Shown: positions 18,957 through 28,482 of the stretch, in pieces
Layout of the letters: the number at the start of each line of letters is the position of its first letter
How positions within the stretch are numbered: position 1 is the first letter of the stretch
Assembly (NCBI GenBank): GCA_002842435.1
Contig: PHCX01000003.1
Coordinates: 62,001 to 126,000 of the forward strand
Direction: 5' to 3'
Origin: Betaproteobacteria bacterium HGW-Betaproteobacteria-1
Lineage (GTDB): Bacteria; Pseudomonadota; Gammaproteobacteria; Burkholderiales; Methylophilaceae
DNA length: 64,000 nt
The notes under the pieces: generated by a model
The model's input: only the letters and a program-made list of their open reading frames with translations
The model's database searches: none
What the model was told of the DNA's origin: nothing
Position numbers and translations under genes: made by a program

Positions 18957-20438
18957 ATGCAAGCATCAGACCCAAGCACCTATGTCCTTTTCGGCGCCAG
19001 CGGCAATCTCTCCCGCATAAAATTGATCCCCGGACTGTTCCGCCTCGATCAAGCTGGTCGTCTTGACCCCAAGATGAAGATTCTCTCGATCGGCCGCGCT
19101 CACATTGCCCGCGAAGACTGGCAAAAAGAGATCAAGGGCATGCTGGATGCAAAATTCCCCAAGGGCTACGATCAGGAAGTTTTCAAGCGCTTTATCGAGC
19201 GCCAGCACTATCACGGCAACCCGCCAACCGATCCGGATGCTTTCGCGAAGCTGAAACAGACACTGTCCGATGCTTCCGTGTTCCCGCAGAACATGGCGTT
19301 CTTCCTGTCTGTACGCCCTTCCGACTTTGCAACGATTGTCGACCAATTGGCCGGTGCCGGCCTGACCGATGAATCCAATGGCTGGCGCCGCGTGGTGATC
19401 GAGAAACCGTTCGGTACCGACCTGCCAAGCGCACAGGCGCTGCAGGCTTCCATCAGCAAGCACCTGAAAGAAAGCCAGATCTACCGTATCGACCACTATC
19501 TGGGCAAATCCGCACTGCAGAACATCCTGCTGCAACGCTTTGCCAACACTATTCTGGAACCGATCTGGAACAACGAATACATCGACCACGTGCAGATCAC
19601 CAACACCGAGATGCTGGGCGTTGGCGACCGCACGCAGTTCTACGATGCCACCGGCGCGCTGCGCGACATGATTCAGAGCCACATTCTGCAAACCCTGGCG
19701 CTGACCGCCATGGAAATGCCGAAAGACCTGACACCGGAAGGCATCCGCAACGAAAAGATCAAGGTGCTGGAAGCCATCCGCCCGATTCCGGTCAACGAAC
19801 TGGAAAAACATGCTTTCCGCGCGCAATATGCCGCAGGCGAGATCAAGGGCGAAAAGGTGCCGGGCTACCTGGAAGAACTGGGCAACAACGACAGCGTGGT
19901 GGAAACCTACGCAGCGCTCAAGCTCTTCATCGACAACCCACGCTGGAAAGGCGTGCCGTTCTACATTCGCACTGCCAAGCGTCTGCACGAAGCCGATACC
20001 CGCATCTCCATCCGCTTCAAGAAGGCGCCATTGCAGCTTGGCCAGGACGGACAGCAGCAGAACTGGCTGATCATCGGCATCCAGCCGCGCGAATGCATCA
20101 AGATGGAAATCCAATCGAAGATTCCGGGCCTGGACATCGCGACCCGCACCATTCAGCTGGATGCAGCCAACCGCCAGGAAGGCGACGAATCCATCGACGC
20201 TTATGAAGCACTGCTACTTAACCTGATCGAAGGCGACAATTCGCATTACCTGCACATCAGCGAAGTGGAAGCGCAATGGCGTCTGGTCGACCCGATTATC
20301 GAAGCCTGGGCCAAGGACCGCAAGCCGGTGCACCAGTATCCTGCCGGTAGCCGCGACCCGGAAGCCTCGAAAGTCATCTTCGAATCTGAAGACCAGTTCT
20401 GGCGCTACAGCATTGAACTGGGCGGCGACGCACACTAA
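18957..20438 (+). CDS. zwf: Glucose-6-phosphate 1-dehydrogenase
   Basis: Oxidises glucose 6-phosphate to the lactone, the entry step of the cyclic oxidation route. The 493-residue protein has the dinucleotide motif LFGASGNLSRIKL and the substrate/active-site segment YRIDHYLGKSALQN. The C-terminal half carries the conserved PFYIRTAKRL motif. Together with gnd and pgl it makes the complete oxidative branch. In this group it provides NAD(P)H and CO2 from formaldehyde-derived hexose phosphate. Confidence 0.96.
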   Translation: MQASDPSTYVLFGASGNLSRIKLIPGLFRLDQAGRLDPKMKILSIGRAHIAREDWQKEIKGMLDAKFPKGYDQEVFKRFIERQHYHGNPPTDPDAFAKLKQTLSDASVFPQNMAFFLSVRPSDFATIVDQLAGAGLTDESNGWRRVVIEKPFGTDLPSAQALQASISKHLKESQIYRIDHYLGKSALQNILLQRFANTILEPIWNNEYIDHVQITNTEMLGVGDRTQFYDATGALRDMIQSHILQTLALTAMEMPKDLTPEGIRNEKIKVLEAIRPIPVNELEKHAFRAQYAAGEIKGEKVPGYLEELGNNDSVVETYAALKLFIDNPRWKGVPFYIRTAKRLHEADTRISIRFKKAPLQLGQDGQQQNWLIIGIQPRECIKMEIQSKIPGLDIATRTIQLDAANRQEGDESIDAYEALLLNLIEGDNSHYLHISEVEAQWRLVDPIIEAWAKDRKPVHQYPAGSRDPEASKVIFESEDQFWRYSIELGGDAH

Positions 20439-20453
20439 ACCGAGCACATGACC

Positions 20454-20480
20454 ACGGCCGCGTGTGATCGCGGCCGTTTT
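20454..20480 (+). terminator. Rho-independent terminator after zwf
   Basis: A 9-bp perfect stem, ACGGCCGCG/CGCGGCCGT, with a 6-nt loop, followed by T4. Confidence 0.85.
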
Positions 20481-20501
20481 CAATCGAATAAAGGGAAGAG
20501 C

Positions 20502-21077
20502 ATGAGCATCAAATCCGACAAGTGGATACGCAGAATGGCTGAGCAACACGGCATGATCGAGCCATTCGAACCAGGCCAGGTGAAACAGACGCCGGATGGC
20601 CAGCGCCTGGTTTCCTACGGCACCTCGAGCTATGGCTACGATATCCGCTGCTCGCGCGAATTCAAGCTCTTTACCAACCTCAACAGCACCATCGTTGACC
20701 CCAAGAATTTCGACCCCAACTCCTTCGTCGAAGTGAATGCGGATTACTGCATCATCCCGCCCAATTCGTTCGCACTGGCCCGCACCGTGGAATACTTCCG
20801 CATCCCGCGCAATGTGCTGACCGTCTGCCTGGGAAAATCGACCTATGCGCGTTGCGGCATCATCGTCAACGTCACGCCTTTCGAGCCCGAATGGGAAGGC
20901 TACGTCACACTGGAATTCAGCAACACCACCCCGCTACCGGCCAAGATCTACGCCAACGAGGGTTGCGCACAAGTGCTGTTCTTCGAAGCGGACGAAGACG
21001 ATGTCTGCGAAACCTCCTACAAGGACCGTGGCGGCAAGTATCAGGGCCAGGTCGGGGTCACGCTGCCTAAAATTTAG
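20502..21077 (+). CDS. dcd: dCTP deaminase
   Basis: Deaminates dCTP to dUTP, the precursor route to dTMP. The 191-residue protein starts at the ATG at 20502 (MSIKSDKW), which has a GGGAAGAG site; the longer frame from 20448 would read through the zwf terminator. Family motifs are [16 protein letters not shown], the catalytic segment [23 protein letters not shown] and [14 protein letters not shown]. Confidence 0.95.
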   Translation: MSIKSDKWIRRMAEQHGMIEPFEPGQVKQTPDGQRLVSYGTSSYGYDIRCSREFKLFTNLNSTIVDPKNFDPNSFVEVNADYCIIPPNSFALARTVEYFRIPRNVLTVCLGKSTYARCGIIVNVTPFEPEWEGYVTLEFSNTTPLPAKIYANEGCAQVLFFEADEDDVCETSYKDRGGKYQGQVGVTLPKI

Positions 21078-21157
21078 GTTGAGGCCCTTGCCTCCGCGCG
21101 TGTACATGCTATATTCGGCGCTCTTACACCTTTAGCCATCAGCATCACGGACAACCT

Positions 21158-23401
21158 ATGAAATTCAGATTCCCAGTCGTCATCATCGACGAAGATTTCC
21201 GTTCCGAGAACTCATCGGGGCTTGGTATCCGTGTGCTGGCCAAAGCCATCGAGGATGAAGGTTACGAAGTGCTGGGCGTGACCAGCTACGGCGACCTGAC
21301 CTCCTTCGCGCAACAGCAAAGCCGCGCTTCCGCCTTCATCCTGTCAATCGACGATGAAGAGATCGTCGAGGAAAAACCGGAAGCGCTGGAAAATCTGCGC
21401 AAGTTCGTCGACGAGATCCGTTACCGCAACGAAGAGATTCCTATCTTCCTGCACGGTGAAACCCGCACCTCGCGCCATATCCCCAACGAGATCCTGCGTG
21501 AGCTCAACGGCTTCATCCACATGCATGAAGATACGCCGGAATTCGTCGCCCGCTATATCGTGCGGGAAGCCCGTACCTATCTCGACAGTCTGGCGCCGCC
21601 GTTCTTCCGCGCACTGGTGCATTACGCGGCCGATGGCTCCTATTCCTGGCATTGTCCCGGCCACTCCGGCGGCGTAGCTTTCCTGAAATCGCCGGTCGGC
21701 CAGATGTTCCACCAGTTCTTCGGTGAGAACATGCTGCGCGCCGACGTCTGCAACGCAGTGGACGAACTCGGCCAACTACTCGACCATACCGGCCCGGTCG
21801 CTGCTTCCGAACGCAACGCCGCGCGCATCTTCAATTGCGACCATCTGTATTTCGTCACCAACGGCACCTCGACTTCCAACAAGATCGTCTGGAACTCGAC
21901 TGTCGCGCCGGACGATATCGTCGTCGTCGACCGCAACTGCCACAAGTCAGTCCTGCATTCCATCATCATGACCGGCGCGATCCCGGTATTCCTGATGCCG
22001 ACCCGCAACCACTTCGGCATCATCGGCCCGATCCCGAAGGAGGAATTCGCCTGGGAGAACATCAAGAAGAAGATCGCCGCCAACCCGTTCGCCACCGACA
22101 AGAACGCCAAGCCGCGTGTGCTGACCATCACGCAGTCGACCTATGACGGCGTGCTCTATAACGTCGAAGAGATCAAGGAAATGCTGGACGGCAAGATCGA
22201 TACCCTGCATTTCGACGAAGCCTGGCTGCCGCATGCGACTTTCCACGACTTCTATGGCGACTACCATGCGATTGGTGCCGACCGTCCGCGCTGCAAGAGC
22301 TCCATGGTGTTTTCGACGCAATCCACGCACAAGCTGCTGGCCGGCCTCTCGCAAGCCTCGCAGATTCTGGTGCAGGATGCCGAGGAAAACCGTCTGGACC
22401 GGGATGTCTTCAACGAAGCCTACCTGATGCACACCTCCACCAGCCCGCAGTACTCCATCATCGCCAGCTGCGACGTGGCAGCCGCCATGATGGAAGCGCC
22501 GGGCGGCACCGCACTAGTCGAGGAATCCCTGCGTGAAGCGCTGGATTTCCGCCGTGCCATGCGCAAGGTGGACGAGGAATGGGGCACGGACTGGTGGTTC
22601 AAGGTCTGGGGACCGAACGACCTGTCAGAAGAGGGCCTGGAAGAACGCGAAGCCTGGATGCTGAAAGCCAACGAACGCTGGCACGGATTCGGCAACCTGG
22701 CCGAAGGTTTCAACATGCTGGACCCAATCAAGGCCACCATCATCACCCCGGGATTGGACGTTGACGGCTCATTCTCCGAGGAATTCGGCATACCGGCCGC
22801 CATCGTCACCAAATATCTGGCCGAACACGGGGTCATCGTCGAGAAGACCGGCCTCTATTCCTTCTTCATCATGTTCACCATCGGCATCACCAAAGGCCGC
22901 TGGAACACCATGGTAGCCGCCCTGCAACAGTTCAAGGACGATTACGACAAGAATCAGCCATGCTGGAAGGTGCTGCCCGAATTCGTCGCCAAACATCCGC
23001 GCTACGAGCGCGTGGGCCTGCGTGATCTCAGCACGCAGATTCATGAAGTCTACAAGGCCAATGACGTCGCCCGCCTGACGACGGAAATGTATCTGTCGGA
23101 CATGGTGCCTGCCATGAAACCGACCGACGCCTTTGCCCGCATGGCTCACCGCAGGATCGACCGGGTACCCATCGACGACCTTGAAGGCCGCATCACGGCT
23201 GTGCTGCTGACCCCTTACCCGCCGGGCATTCCGCTGCTGATTCCGGGTGAGCAGTTCAACAAGAAGATTGTGAATTACCTGAAATTCGCCCGCGACTTCA
23301 ATGAGCGTTTCCCCGGTTTCGAAACCGATGTGCACGGTCTGGTCAAGGGTAACGTCGATGGCAAGTCCATGTATTACGTGGATTGCGTCACGCAGCCCTG
23401 A
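21158..23401 (+). CDS. Orn/Lys/Arg decarboxylase (arginine/lysine type)
   Basis: A large PLP-dependent fold-type I decarboxylase of 747 residues. It has the N-terminal receiver-like wing domain (VVIIDEDFRSENSSGLGIRVL), the PLP core with WHCPGHSGGVAF and FDEAWLPHA, and the Schiff-base lysine in STQSTHKLLAGLSQA. The C-terminal domain ends with LLTPYPPGIPLLIPGE. Sequence alone does not settle arginine versus lysine. In a compact methylotroph genome a biosynthetic role in polyamine formation is plausible. Confidence 0.9.
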   Translation: MKFRFPVVIIDEDFRSENSSGLGIRVLAKAIEDEGYEVLGVTSYGDLTSFAQQQSRASAFILSIDDEEIVEEKPEALENLRKFVDEIRYRNEEIPIFLHGETRTSRHIPNEILRELNGFIHMHEDTPEFVARYIVREARTYLDSLAPPFFRALVHYAADGSYSWHCPGHSGGVAFLKSPVGQMFHQFFGENMLRADVCNAVDELGQLLDHTGPVAASERNAARIFNCDHLYFVTNGTSTSNKIVWNSTVAPDDIVVVDRNCHKSVLHSIIMTGAIPVFLMPTRNHFGIIGPIPKEEFAWENIKKKIAANPFATDKNAKPRVLTITQSTYDGVLYNVEEIKEMLDGKIDTLHFDEAWLPHATFHDFYGDYHAIGADRPRCKSSMVFSTQSTHKLLAGLSQASQILVQDAEENRLDRDVFNEAYLMHTSTSPQYSIIASCDVAAAMMEAPGGTALVEESLREALDFRRAMRKVDEEWGTDWWFKVWGPNDLSEEGLEEREAWMLKANERWHGFGNLAEGFNMLDPIKATIITPGLDVDGSFSEEFGIPAAIVTKYLAEHGVIVEKTGLYSFFIMFTIGITKGRWNTMVAALQQFKDDYDKNQPCWKVLPEFVAKHPRYERVGLRDLSTQIHEVYKANDVARLTTEMYLSDMVPAMKPTDAFARMAHRRIDRVPIDDLEGRITAVLLTPYPPGIPLLIPGEQFNKKIVNYLKFARDFNERFPGFETDVHGLVKGNVDGKSMYYVDCVTQP

Positions 23402-23422
23402 TGGCTGGCAGTGTTTCCCCGG

Positions 23423-23914
23423 TCAGGCTTGCTGAACGCGGAGATACGTCACATAGCTGAAGGACAGGCCGTTAGCGGATACGTGGGACTCGCGCGCGGT
23501 CTCCCGCCACTGCTGACGGTCGAACGCCGGTAGAAACGCATCGCCCTCGTACTCGGCATGAATCTCCGTCAGATAGAGTTTATCCGCCAGTTCGAATCCT
23601 TCGGCATAGAGCTCTGCACCGCCGATCAGAAAAGCCTCCGAATCATCGCCGCAACTTGCCAAAGCCTCCTGCAGGGAATGCGTGATGACCGCACCGGGCA
23701 CCGCATAATCCCGGTTACGCGTGACAATGACCGTTGTCCTGTCCGGCAGCAGCCGATTCAGTGACTCATAGGTTTTTCTGCCCATGATGATATGATGGCC
23801 CGTGGTCAATGCGCGAAAACGTTTCAGATCTTCCGGCAAGTACCAGGGCAGCGTATTGTTGATTCCGATGGTGCCGTTGCCAGCAACGGCCACAATGAGT
23901 GAGAGGGATGTCAT
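23423..23914 (-). CDS. folA: Dihydrofolate reductase
   Basis: Reduces dihydrofolate to tetrahydrofolate with NADPH. The 163-residue protein has the N-terminal LIVAVAGNGTIGINNTLPWYLPEDLKRF, the HHIIMGRKTYES nucleotide-site motif and the AFLIGGAELYAEG segment. It is convergent with the decarboxylase gene. thyA, which produces dihydrofolate, is far away at 61.5 kb. Confidence 0.95.
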   Translation of the reverse strand: MTSLSLIVAVAGNGTIGINNTLPWYLPEDLKRFRALTTGHHIIMGRKTYESLNRLLPDRTTVIVTRNRDYAVPGAVITHSLQEALASCGDDSEAFLIGGAELYAEGFELADKLYLTEIHAEYEGDAFLPAFDRQQWRETARESHVSANGLSFSYVTYLRVQQA

Positions 23915-23973
23915 GCCTCGATTATACTTTCTGTTCCGCTATCACATAGTGCCGTTTTGCACATAGTACCGAT

Positions 23974-25467
23974 TTGACTCGTTTTAACACTCGTTCCAAC
24001 AATAGTGATGCCATAGCGAAAACCAAATTGCGTATCAGTTATCCTAACTCCTTCCTCAAACTGCTGCTGATCGGCTTCATGCTGGCCATGCTGCCGCTGC
24101 TGTTTGCCTTCGGCAATGCCATGCTGCATGTCGACCGGCTGGCGGAGCAAAGCCAGAGCACACTGGCGCAGGCGGTACAGGCAACCCGTACCAGCCGGGT
24201 ACTGATCGAACAACTCAGCCAGATGGAACGCAGCGCAAGACAATACTTCGTGCTGCAGGACAAACTGCTGCTGGACAACTACAAGGTCGCGCAGGAAAAG
24301 TTTAATAGCGCCATCCTCGAACTGAGTGCAATCCCTCTGGGGCAGGACCAGCTTCAGGCCCTAGGCAAACTGGCCAAGGATGAAGCCGCATTGCATACCG
24401 ACATCCTGATCCAGACCCATGCACTGGCACCGCCAGAAAGTATCGTTGCCCGCTTCCTCGACCTTTCGTCCCAGGCACAAAACATTCTGGAGGAGAACAA
24501 TCGACTGATCGATCTGGAGTCCGCCGCCCTCTCCGAGGCCGCGCAGCAGACGCAAAAAATGATGCTGCAGCAAACCATCACACTGGTCCCGGTTGCACTG
24601 ATAGCCGCCCTCATCATCACCTTCCTCGTCGCCCAGCCGATCCGGCGCATGGATGCGGCGATACGTCGTCTGGGCAATGGTGAATACTCGGAACCCATCA
24701 GCATCGACGGCCCTGGTGACTTGCGCAATCTGGGCGAGCGTCTGGACTGGCTGCGTCAGCAGTTACTGGAACTGGAACAGCAGAAACAGCGCTTTCTGCG
24801 TCACGTCTCGCACGAACTGAAAACGCCCCTGACCGCGATACGCGAAGGCAGCGAACTCTTGCACGACGAAGTCGGCGGCCAACTCAGTCCGCAGCAGCGT
24901 GAAATTGCTGGCATCCTGCGCGAGAGCAGCCTGCGTCTGCAAAAGATGATCGAGAATCTGCTGAGCTATACGGCAGTCAATTCCAGGAAAACCGAACTCA
25001 TCAAGCAACGTGTCGATGTCATTGCTGTCATGGACGCGGTGCTCGCGCACTATGCGCTCAGCCTCAGCAGCAAGCAGATCAGGATCACGCACGACTACCA
25101 GCCACTGACGCTGATGGCGGACAGGGAGAAACTGCAAACCATCATCGACAACCTGATTTCAAATGCCATTAAATACACGCCGCAAGGCGGCACCATCCAC
25201 ATTGCCGTCAAACGGTCCGAACGATTCGGCATCCTGGAAATCCATGATCAGGGGCCGGGCGTATTGCCCGCCGATCGTTACCGCCTGTTCGAGCCTTTCT
25301 ATCGCGGTAGCGGCTCGTATGAAAGCCTGGTCAGCGGTAGCGGCCTTGGCCTGTCGATAGCGAAAGAGTATGTTGATGCCCACGGCGGTGAAATCAGCTT
25401 GGTACCATCGGACTATGGTGCGCATTTCCGTGTACGTTTACCATTGGAGTCCGGAGATAATGGATAA
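23974..25467 (+). CDS. glrK: Sensor histidine kinase, GlrK/QseE type
   Basis: A membrane sensor kinase of 497 residues. It has a TM helix at about 28-48, a periplasmic helical sensor region to about 200, a second TM at about 202-222, HAMP, and a HisKA domain with the phosphorylated H280 in RHVSHELKTPL. The HATPase motifs are NLISNAIKYTP, DQGPGV and GSGLGLSIAKEYV. The only start near the N-terminus is TTG at 23974. The stop overlaps the following lipoprotein start by 8 bp. The three-gene order kinase-lipoprotein-sigma54 regulator is that of glrK-glrG-glrR. Confidence 0.88.
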   Translation: MTRFNTRSNNSDAIAKTKLRISYPNSFLKLLLIGFMLAMLPLLFAFGNAMLHVDRLAEQSQSTLAQAVQATRTSRVLIEQLSQMERSARQYFVLQDKLLLDNYKVAQEKFNSAILELSAIPLGQDQLQALGKLAKDEAALHTDILIQTHALAPPESIVARFLDLSSQAQNILEENNRLIDLESAALSEAAQQTQKMMLQQTITLVPVALIAALIITFLVAQPIRRMDAAIRRLGNGEYSEPISIDGPGDLRNLGERLDWLRQQLLELEQQKQRFLRHVSHELKTPLTAIREGSELLHDEVGGQLSPQQREIAGILRESSLRLQKMIENLLSYTAVNSRKTELIKQRVDVIAVMDAVLAHYALSLSSKQIRITHDYQPLTLMADREKLQTIIDNLISNAIKYTPQGGTIHIAVKRSERFGILEIHDQGPGVLPADRYRLFEPFYRGSGSYESLVSGSGLGLSIAKEYVDAHGGEISLVPSDYGAHFRVRLPLESGDNG

Positions 25468-26029
25468 AAGTACCCACCCCATGAATGTGTTCAATACGCC
25501 ACGCCTGTTCTGCCTGACAGCGATACTGCTGGCCCTGGCCGGCTGCGCGCAGCAGCCCCATAATTCTGGCAAGAGCGATGGCCATGCCCCGGTCACGGAT
25601 ACCTATCTGTCCAGATCAGATTTCAGGAGCATGCTTGTTTTCTCGCAGGATTTTCCGAAGCTCACACTGGAAGCCCAGCGCAAGGAGCTGGCCAGACTGA
25701 ATCAGACCGCCGCCTACAATGCGCAGTCGAAATTCATGCTGGCCATGGCTTACGGCCTATCCAACAGTCATGTGCGCGACGCCGCCAAGGCGCTGGCACT
25801 GCTGGACGAAGTGGCAGCAGAAAAACGTCTGGACGAGGAGAGCCTGATGCTCGCCGCCATCATGCGCGACTACATCAGTGAAACGAGCAAATCCGCGCAA
25901 AAAGCCAGGGACGAGCAGAAACGTGCGGATGCCAGCCAGCAGAAGCTGGACGAGTTGCAGAAGAAGCTCGATGATTTAAAGAATATTGAGAAAACAATGG
26001 TCGACCGCGACCAGGGAGTCAAGAAATGA
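25460..26029 (+). CDS. glrG: GlrG/QseG-like outer-membrane lipoprotein
   Basis: A 189-residue lipoprotein: the signal sequence ends in LLALAGC, about 28 residues from the ATG at 25460. That ATG has a GGAG site and overlaps the kinase stop codon. The mature part is alpha-helical and ends in a coiled coil rich in Lys/Asp/Gln (DASQQKLDELQKKLDDL). In enterobacteria QseG links the kinase to the outer membrane. A similar accessory role is inferred from position and architecture, since sequence identity in this family is low. Confidence 0.75.
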   Translation: MDKSTHPMNVFNTPRLFCLTAILLALAGCAQQPHNSGKSDGHAPVTDTYLSRSDFRSMLVFSQDFPKLTLEAQRKELARLNQTAAYNAQSKFMLAMAYGLSNSHVRDAAKALALLDEVAAEKRLDEESLMLAAIMRDYISETSKSAQKARDEQKRADASQQKLDELQKKLDDLKNIEKTMVDRDQGVKK

Positions 26030-27423
26030 GCGGCACAAGTACGCAAGCCCTGGATAGCCAGGCCGGCAAACGCATACTGACAGTCGATGATGATCCGGAT
26101 ATCCTGAAACTACTGAACATGCGGCTGAACGCCGCCGGTTATCAGACCATGTCGGCCAACAATGGCGAGGAAGCACTTGCCCAGATCGCCATCAATCGAC
26201 CGGCGCTGGTCATCAGCGACTTGCGCATGCCCGGCATGGACGGACTCTCGCTATTCGATGCCATTCACCAGAGCGACCCTGCTCTGCCGCTGATCATGCT
26301 GACGGCACACGGTTCCATCCCGGAAGCCGTGGATGCAACGCAGCGCGGTGTGTTCGGCTTCCTGACCAAGCCATTCGACAGCAAATCCCTGCTGCAACAG
26401 GTGGAAGCCGCACTGCGCACCACCGCCGGCGTCCATGCCGGCAAGCAGGATGAGGACATCGAAAGCTGGCGCGCCGAGATCATGACACGCAGCCCGCAGA
26501 TGGAGAACCTGCTGGGACAAGCCAAACTCATCTCCAGCTCGGATGCCAGCGTGCTGATCCAGGGCGAAAGCGGTACCGGCAAGGAGCTGTTCGCACGCGC
26601 CATCCATCATGCCAGCCCGCGACGCGATCATCCCTTCATTGCCATCAATTGCGGCGCAATCCCGGAACAACTGCTTGAGTCCGAACTGTTCGGCCACAGC
26701 AAAGGGGCATTCACCGGGGCGCTGCGCGATCATAAAGGCCTGTTCCAGAGCGCGGATGGCGGCACGCTGTTCCTCGATGAAATCGGCGACATGCCCATGC
26801 CGCTTCAAGTCAAACTGTTGCGCGCACTGCAGGAACGCACCATACGGCCGGTTGGCTCCAACAGCAGCATACCGATCAATGTGCGGGTGATTTCCGCCAC
26901 TCATCGCAACCTGGCAGAAGAAATGAAATCCGGCCGTTTCCGCGAGGATCTTTATTACCGCGTCAATGTGGTCGGCCTCGAGATCCCCGCCCTTGCCGCA
27001 CGCCGCGAAGATATCTCCCTGCTGGCCAACTGCTTTCTGCATCGCCTGAGCGAAAAATACGGCAAGCACCTCAATGGATTCGCACCCGAGGCCATGGAAT
27101 TGCTGATTGCCGCACCATGGCCCGGCAATGTCCGCCAGTTGCAGAACATCGTCGAGCAGACTGTCGTACTCTCCACCACCTCCCTGGTACCGGCATCACT
27201 GGTTCAAAAAGCCCTGCATGACGATATCGGCGGCATACTGCCATTCGAGACCGCTCGCAAAAATTTCGAGCGCGATTATCTGATCAAGCTGCTGAAAGCG
27301 ACCAATGGCAGCGTCACCCAGGCCTCACGCCTGGCTCAGCGCAACAGGACGGAGTTCTACAAACTCCTGCAACGCCATGAGTTGACGCCCGCACTTTTCA
27401 AGGAAACCCCGCCCGCCAACTAG
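26026..27423 (+). CDS. glrR: Sigma-54-dependent response regulator, GlrR/QseF type
   Basis: A 465-residue NtrC-family activator. The receiver has its phospho-acceptor D65 in [13 protein letters not shown]. The AAA+ domain has Walker A GESGTGKE, the sigma-54 contact loop GAFTGA, and Walker [13 protein letters not shown] Fis-type helix-turn-helix is near the end ([21 protein letters not shown]). The start overlaps the preceding stop in an ATGA arrangement. A matching -24/-12 promoter with GlrR-type boxes lies directly downstream, so an immediate target is visible. Confidence 0.9.
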   Translation: MSGTSTQALDSQAGKRILTVDDDPDILKLLNMRLNAAGYQTMSANNGEEALAQIAINRPALVISDLRMPGMDGLSLFDAIHQSDPALPLIMLTAHGSIPEAVDATQRGVFGFLTKPFDSKSLLQQVEAALRTTAGVHAGKQDEDIESWRAEIMTRSPQMENLLGQAKLISSSDASVLIQGESGTGKELFARAIHHASPRRDHPFIAINCGAIPEQLLESELFGHSKGAFTGALRDHKGLFQSADGGTLFLDEIGDMPMPLQVKLLRALQERTIRPVGSNSSIPINVRVISATHRNLAEEMKSGRFREDLYYRVNVVGLEIPALAARREDISLLANCFLHRLSEKYGKHLNGFAPEAMELLIAAPWPGNVRQLQNIVEQTVVLSTTSLVPASLVQKALHDDIGGILPFETARKNFERDYLIKLLKATNGSVTQASRLAQRNRTEFYKLLQRHELTPALFKETPPAN

Positions 27424-27456
27424 TGTCGTCATTTTGAGACACTAGTTTTCTTTATT
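27419..27456 (+). terminator. Hairpin overlapping the glrR stop codon; also a GlrR-type box
   Basis: A 9-bp perfect stem, ACTAGTGTC/GACACTAGT, with a 10-nt loop followed by a T-rich stretch can act as terminator. The same bases contain TGTC-N10-GACA (27424-27441), which is exactly the consensus reported for GlrR binding sites in enterobacteria. Confidence 0.65.
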
Positions 27457-27487
27457 TTTCAATTACTTACTGAATACATCGTTTTTC

Positions 27488-27505
27488 CGTCTGTATTCAG
27501 CGACA
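27488..27505 (+). promoter_or_regulatory. Second GlrR-type box (CGTC-N10-GACA)
   Basis: This matches TGTC-N10-GACA with one mismatch. It lies about 66 bp upstream of the -12 edge of the sigma-54 promoter region and 47 bp after the first box, a normal distance for upstream activating sites. Confidence 0.55.
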
Positions 27506-27569
27506 TATTACCCCCTCCCCAGCGCCAAAAAATAAACGTAACCGAATGATTTGAATGGATTTTATAAAG

Positions 27570-27586
27570 TTGGCATGCCTCGTGCT
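27570..27586 (+). promoter_or_regulatory. Sigma-54 (-24/-12) promoter
   Basis: TTGGCATGCCTCGTGCT has the invariant GG and GC dinucleotides ten bases apart, as in TGGCACG-N4-TTGC. It is about 40 bp before the EF-hand/BON gene start and directly after glrR. Confidence 0.75.
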
Positions 27587-27624
27587 GTTATCTGACTGTG
27601 TATTAATTTACTGGAGGATAAAGC

Positions 27625-28167
27625 ATGAATCCTGATAACAAATTCAAAGACTCAAGCAAGGGCAAACTGACTGCAGGTGCTATCGCTACATCTGTCGCAC
27701 TGGCACTCGCCGTTATCAGCTCGCAGGTATCCGCCATCGGCACTGAAGATACGATCAACCAGAAACCGCTGTCCGCTGAATTCAAGAAACTGGACACCAA
27801 CTCAGACAAGCAGCTTTCACAGGAAGAAGTGGCCAGGGACAAGGATGTCAGCAGCTACTTTGCCGAAGCTGACATCAATCAGGATGGCTTTCTTTCTGTT
27901 GACGAATACATCGATTTCAAGAGCAACGTGCAACAAATGCGCGTCTCCGCCTACATTGACGACACAACGGTCACCGCCAAGGTCAAGGCCGAACTGATCA
28001 AGGATGCCGGCCTCGATGGCATTGATATCAGCGTTGAAACGCACAAGGGCCAGGTCATCCTCAGCGGCTTCGTCAACAACGGCGAGCAGCTCCTGAGAGC
28101 CGTGCATATCGCATCAGGTGTCAATGGCGTCCAATCCGTCAAGAACGCACTGGTCATCCGGAGCTAA
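27625..28167 (+). CDS. Periplasmic EF-hand and BON domain protein
   Basis: A 180-residue exported protein with a signal peptide ending about residue 37 (SSQVSA). Two canonical EF-hand loops follow: DTNSDKQLSQEE (57-68) and DINQDGFLSVDE (83-94). Both have Asp/Asn/Asp at positions 1/3/5 and Glu at 12. A BON domain fills 112-178 (TVTAKVKAELIK, VETHKGQVILSGFV). BON domains associate with phospholipid or outer membrane, as in OsmY. The loops lack the position-2 proline and position-9 aspartate of lanmodulin, so calcium is the first guess. A GGAGGA site precedes the ATG. It is probably controlled by GlrR from the -24/-12 promoter. Confidence 0.85.
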   Translation: MNPDNKFKDSSKGKLTAGAIATSVALALAVISSQVSAIGTEDTINQKPLSAEFKKLDTNSDKQLSQEEVARDKDVSSYFAEADINQDGFLSVDEYIDFKSNVQQMRVSAYIDDTTVTAKVKAELIKDAGLDGIDISVETHKGQVILSGFVNNGEQLLRAVHIASGVNGVQSVKNALVIRS

Positions 28168-28173
28168 CCGAGC

Positions 28174-28452
28174 ATGGCGCTTAGCAGACTGATCAGGCCG
28201 TTGCATATGGGCGCATCCATGATGTCGTGCATCGTCGCTCAAAAACAGCACCCTGCAAGCGAGCCACTCAATCAGACTGTTGACGGCTCTTCCATCCTGG
28301 AGACCGCCGTTGGCTGCAAGTCTGCGGCTACCAGGAATGCCGGAGTCGTCCTGAATACAAGCAGGGAAAAGCGAGAAAAGGAGCTGATCAGCAGACAGGC
28401 TTGCGATGCCTCAGGAAATCTCTATCACAGATTCTATTTCCAGGGACTGTGA
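28174..28452 (+). CDS. Possible small protein of unknown function
   Basis: A 92-codon frame begins 6 bp after the EF-hand/BON stop codon. The translation has no signal peptide, membrane segment or recognisable domain, and the ribosome binding site is weak. It occupies most of a 315-bp gap before the next gene and may be chance. It is listed because nothing else explains the gap. Confidence 0.25.
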   Translation: MALSRLIRPLHMGASMMSCIVAQKQHPASEPLNQTVDGSSILETAVGCKSAATRNAGVVLNTSREKREKELISRQACDASGNLYHRFYFQGL

Positions 28453-28482
28453 CAAGTTATCGCCAGCCAGCGAGGATTTACG

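Noticed and set aside
27625..28167. EF-hand protein as a lanmodulin
   Set aside because: Only two loops, without Pro at position 2 or Asp at position 9, and with a BON domain attached.
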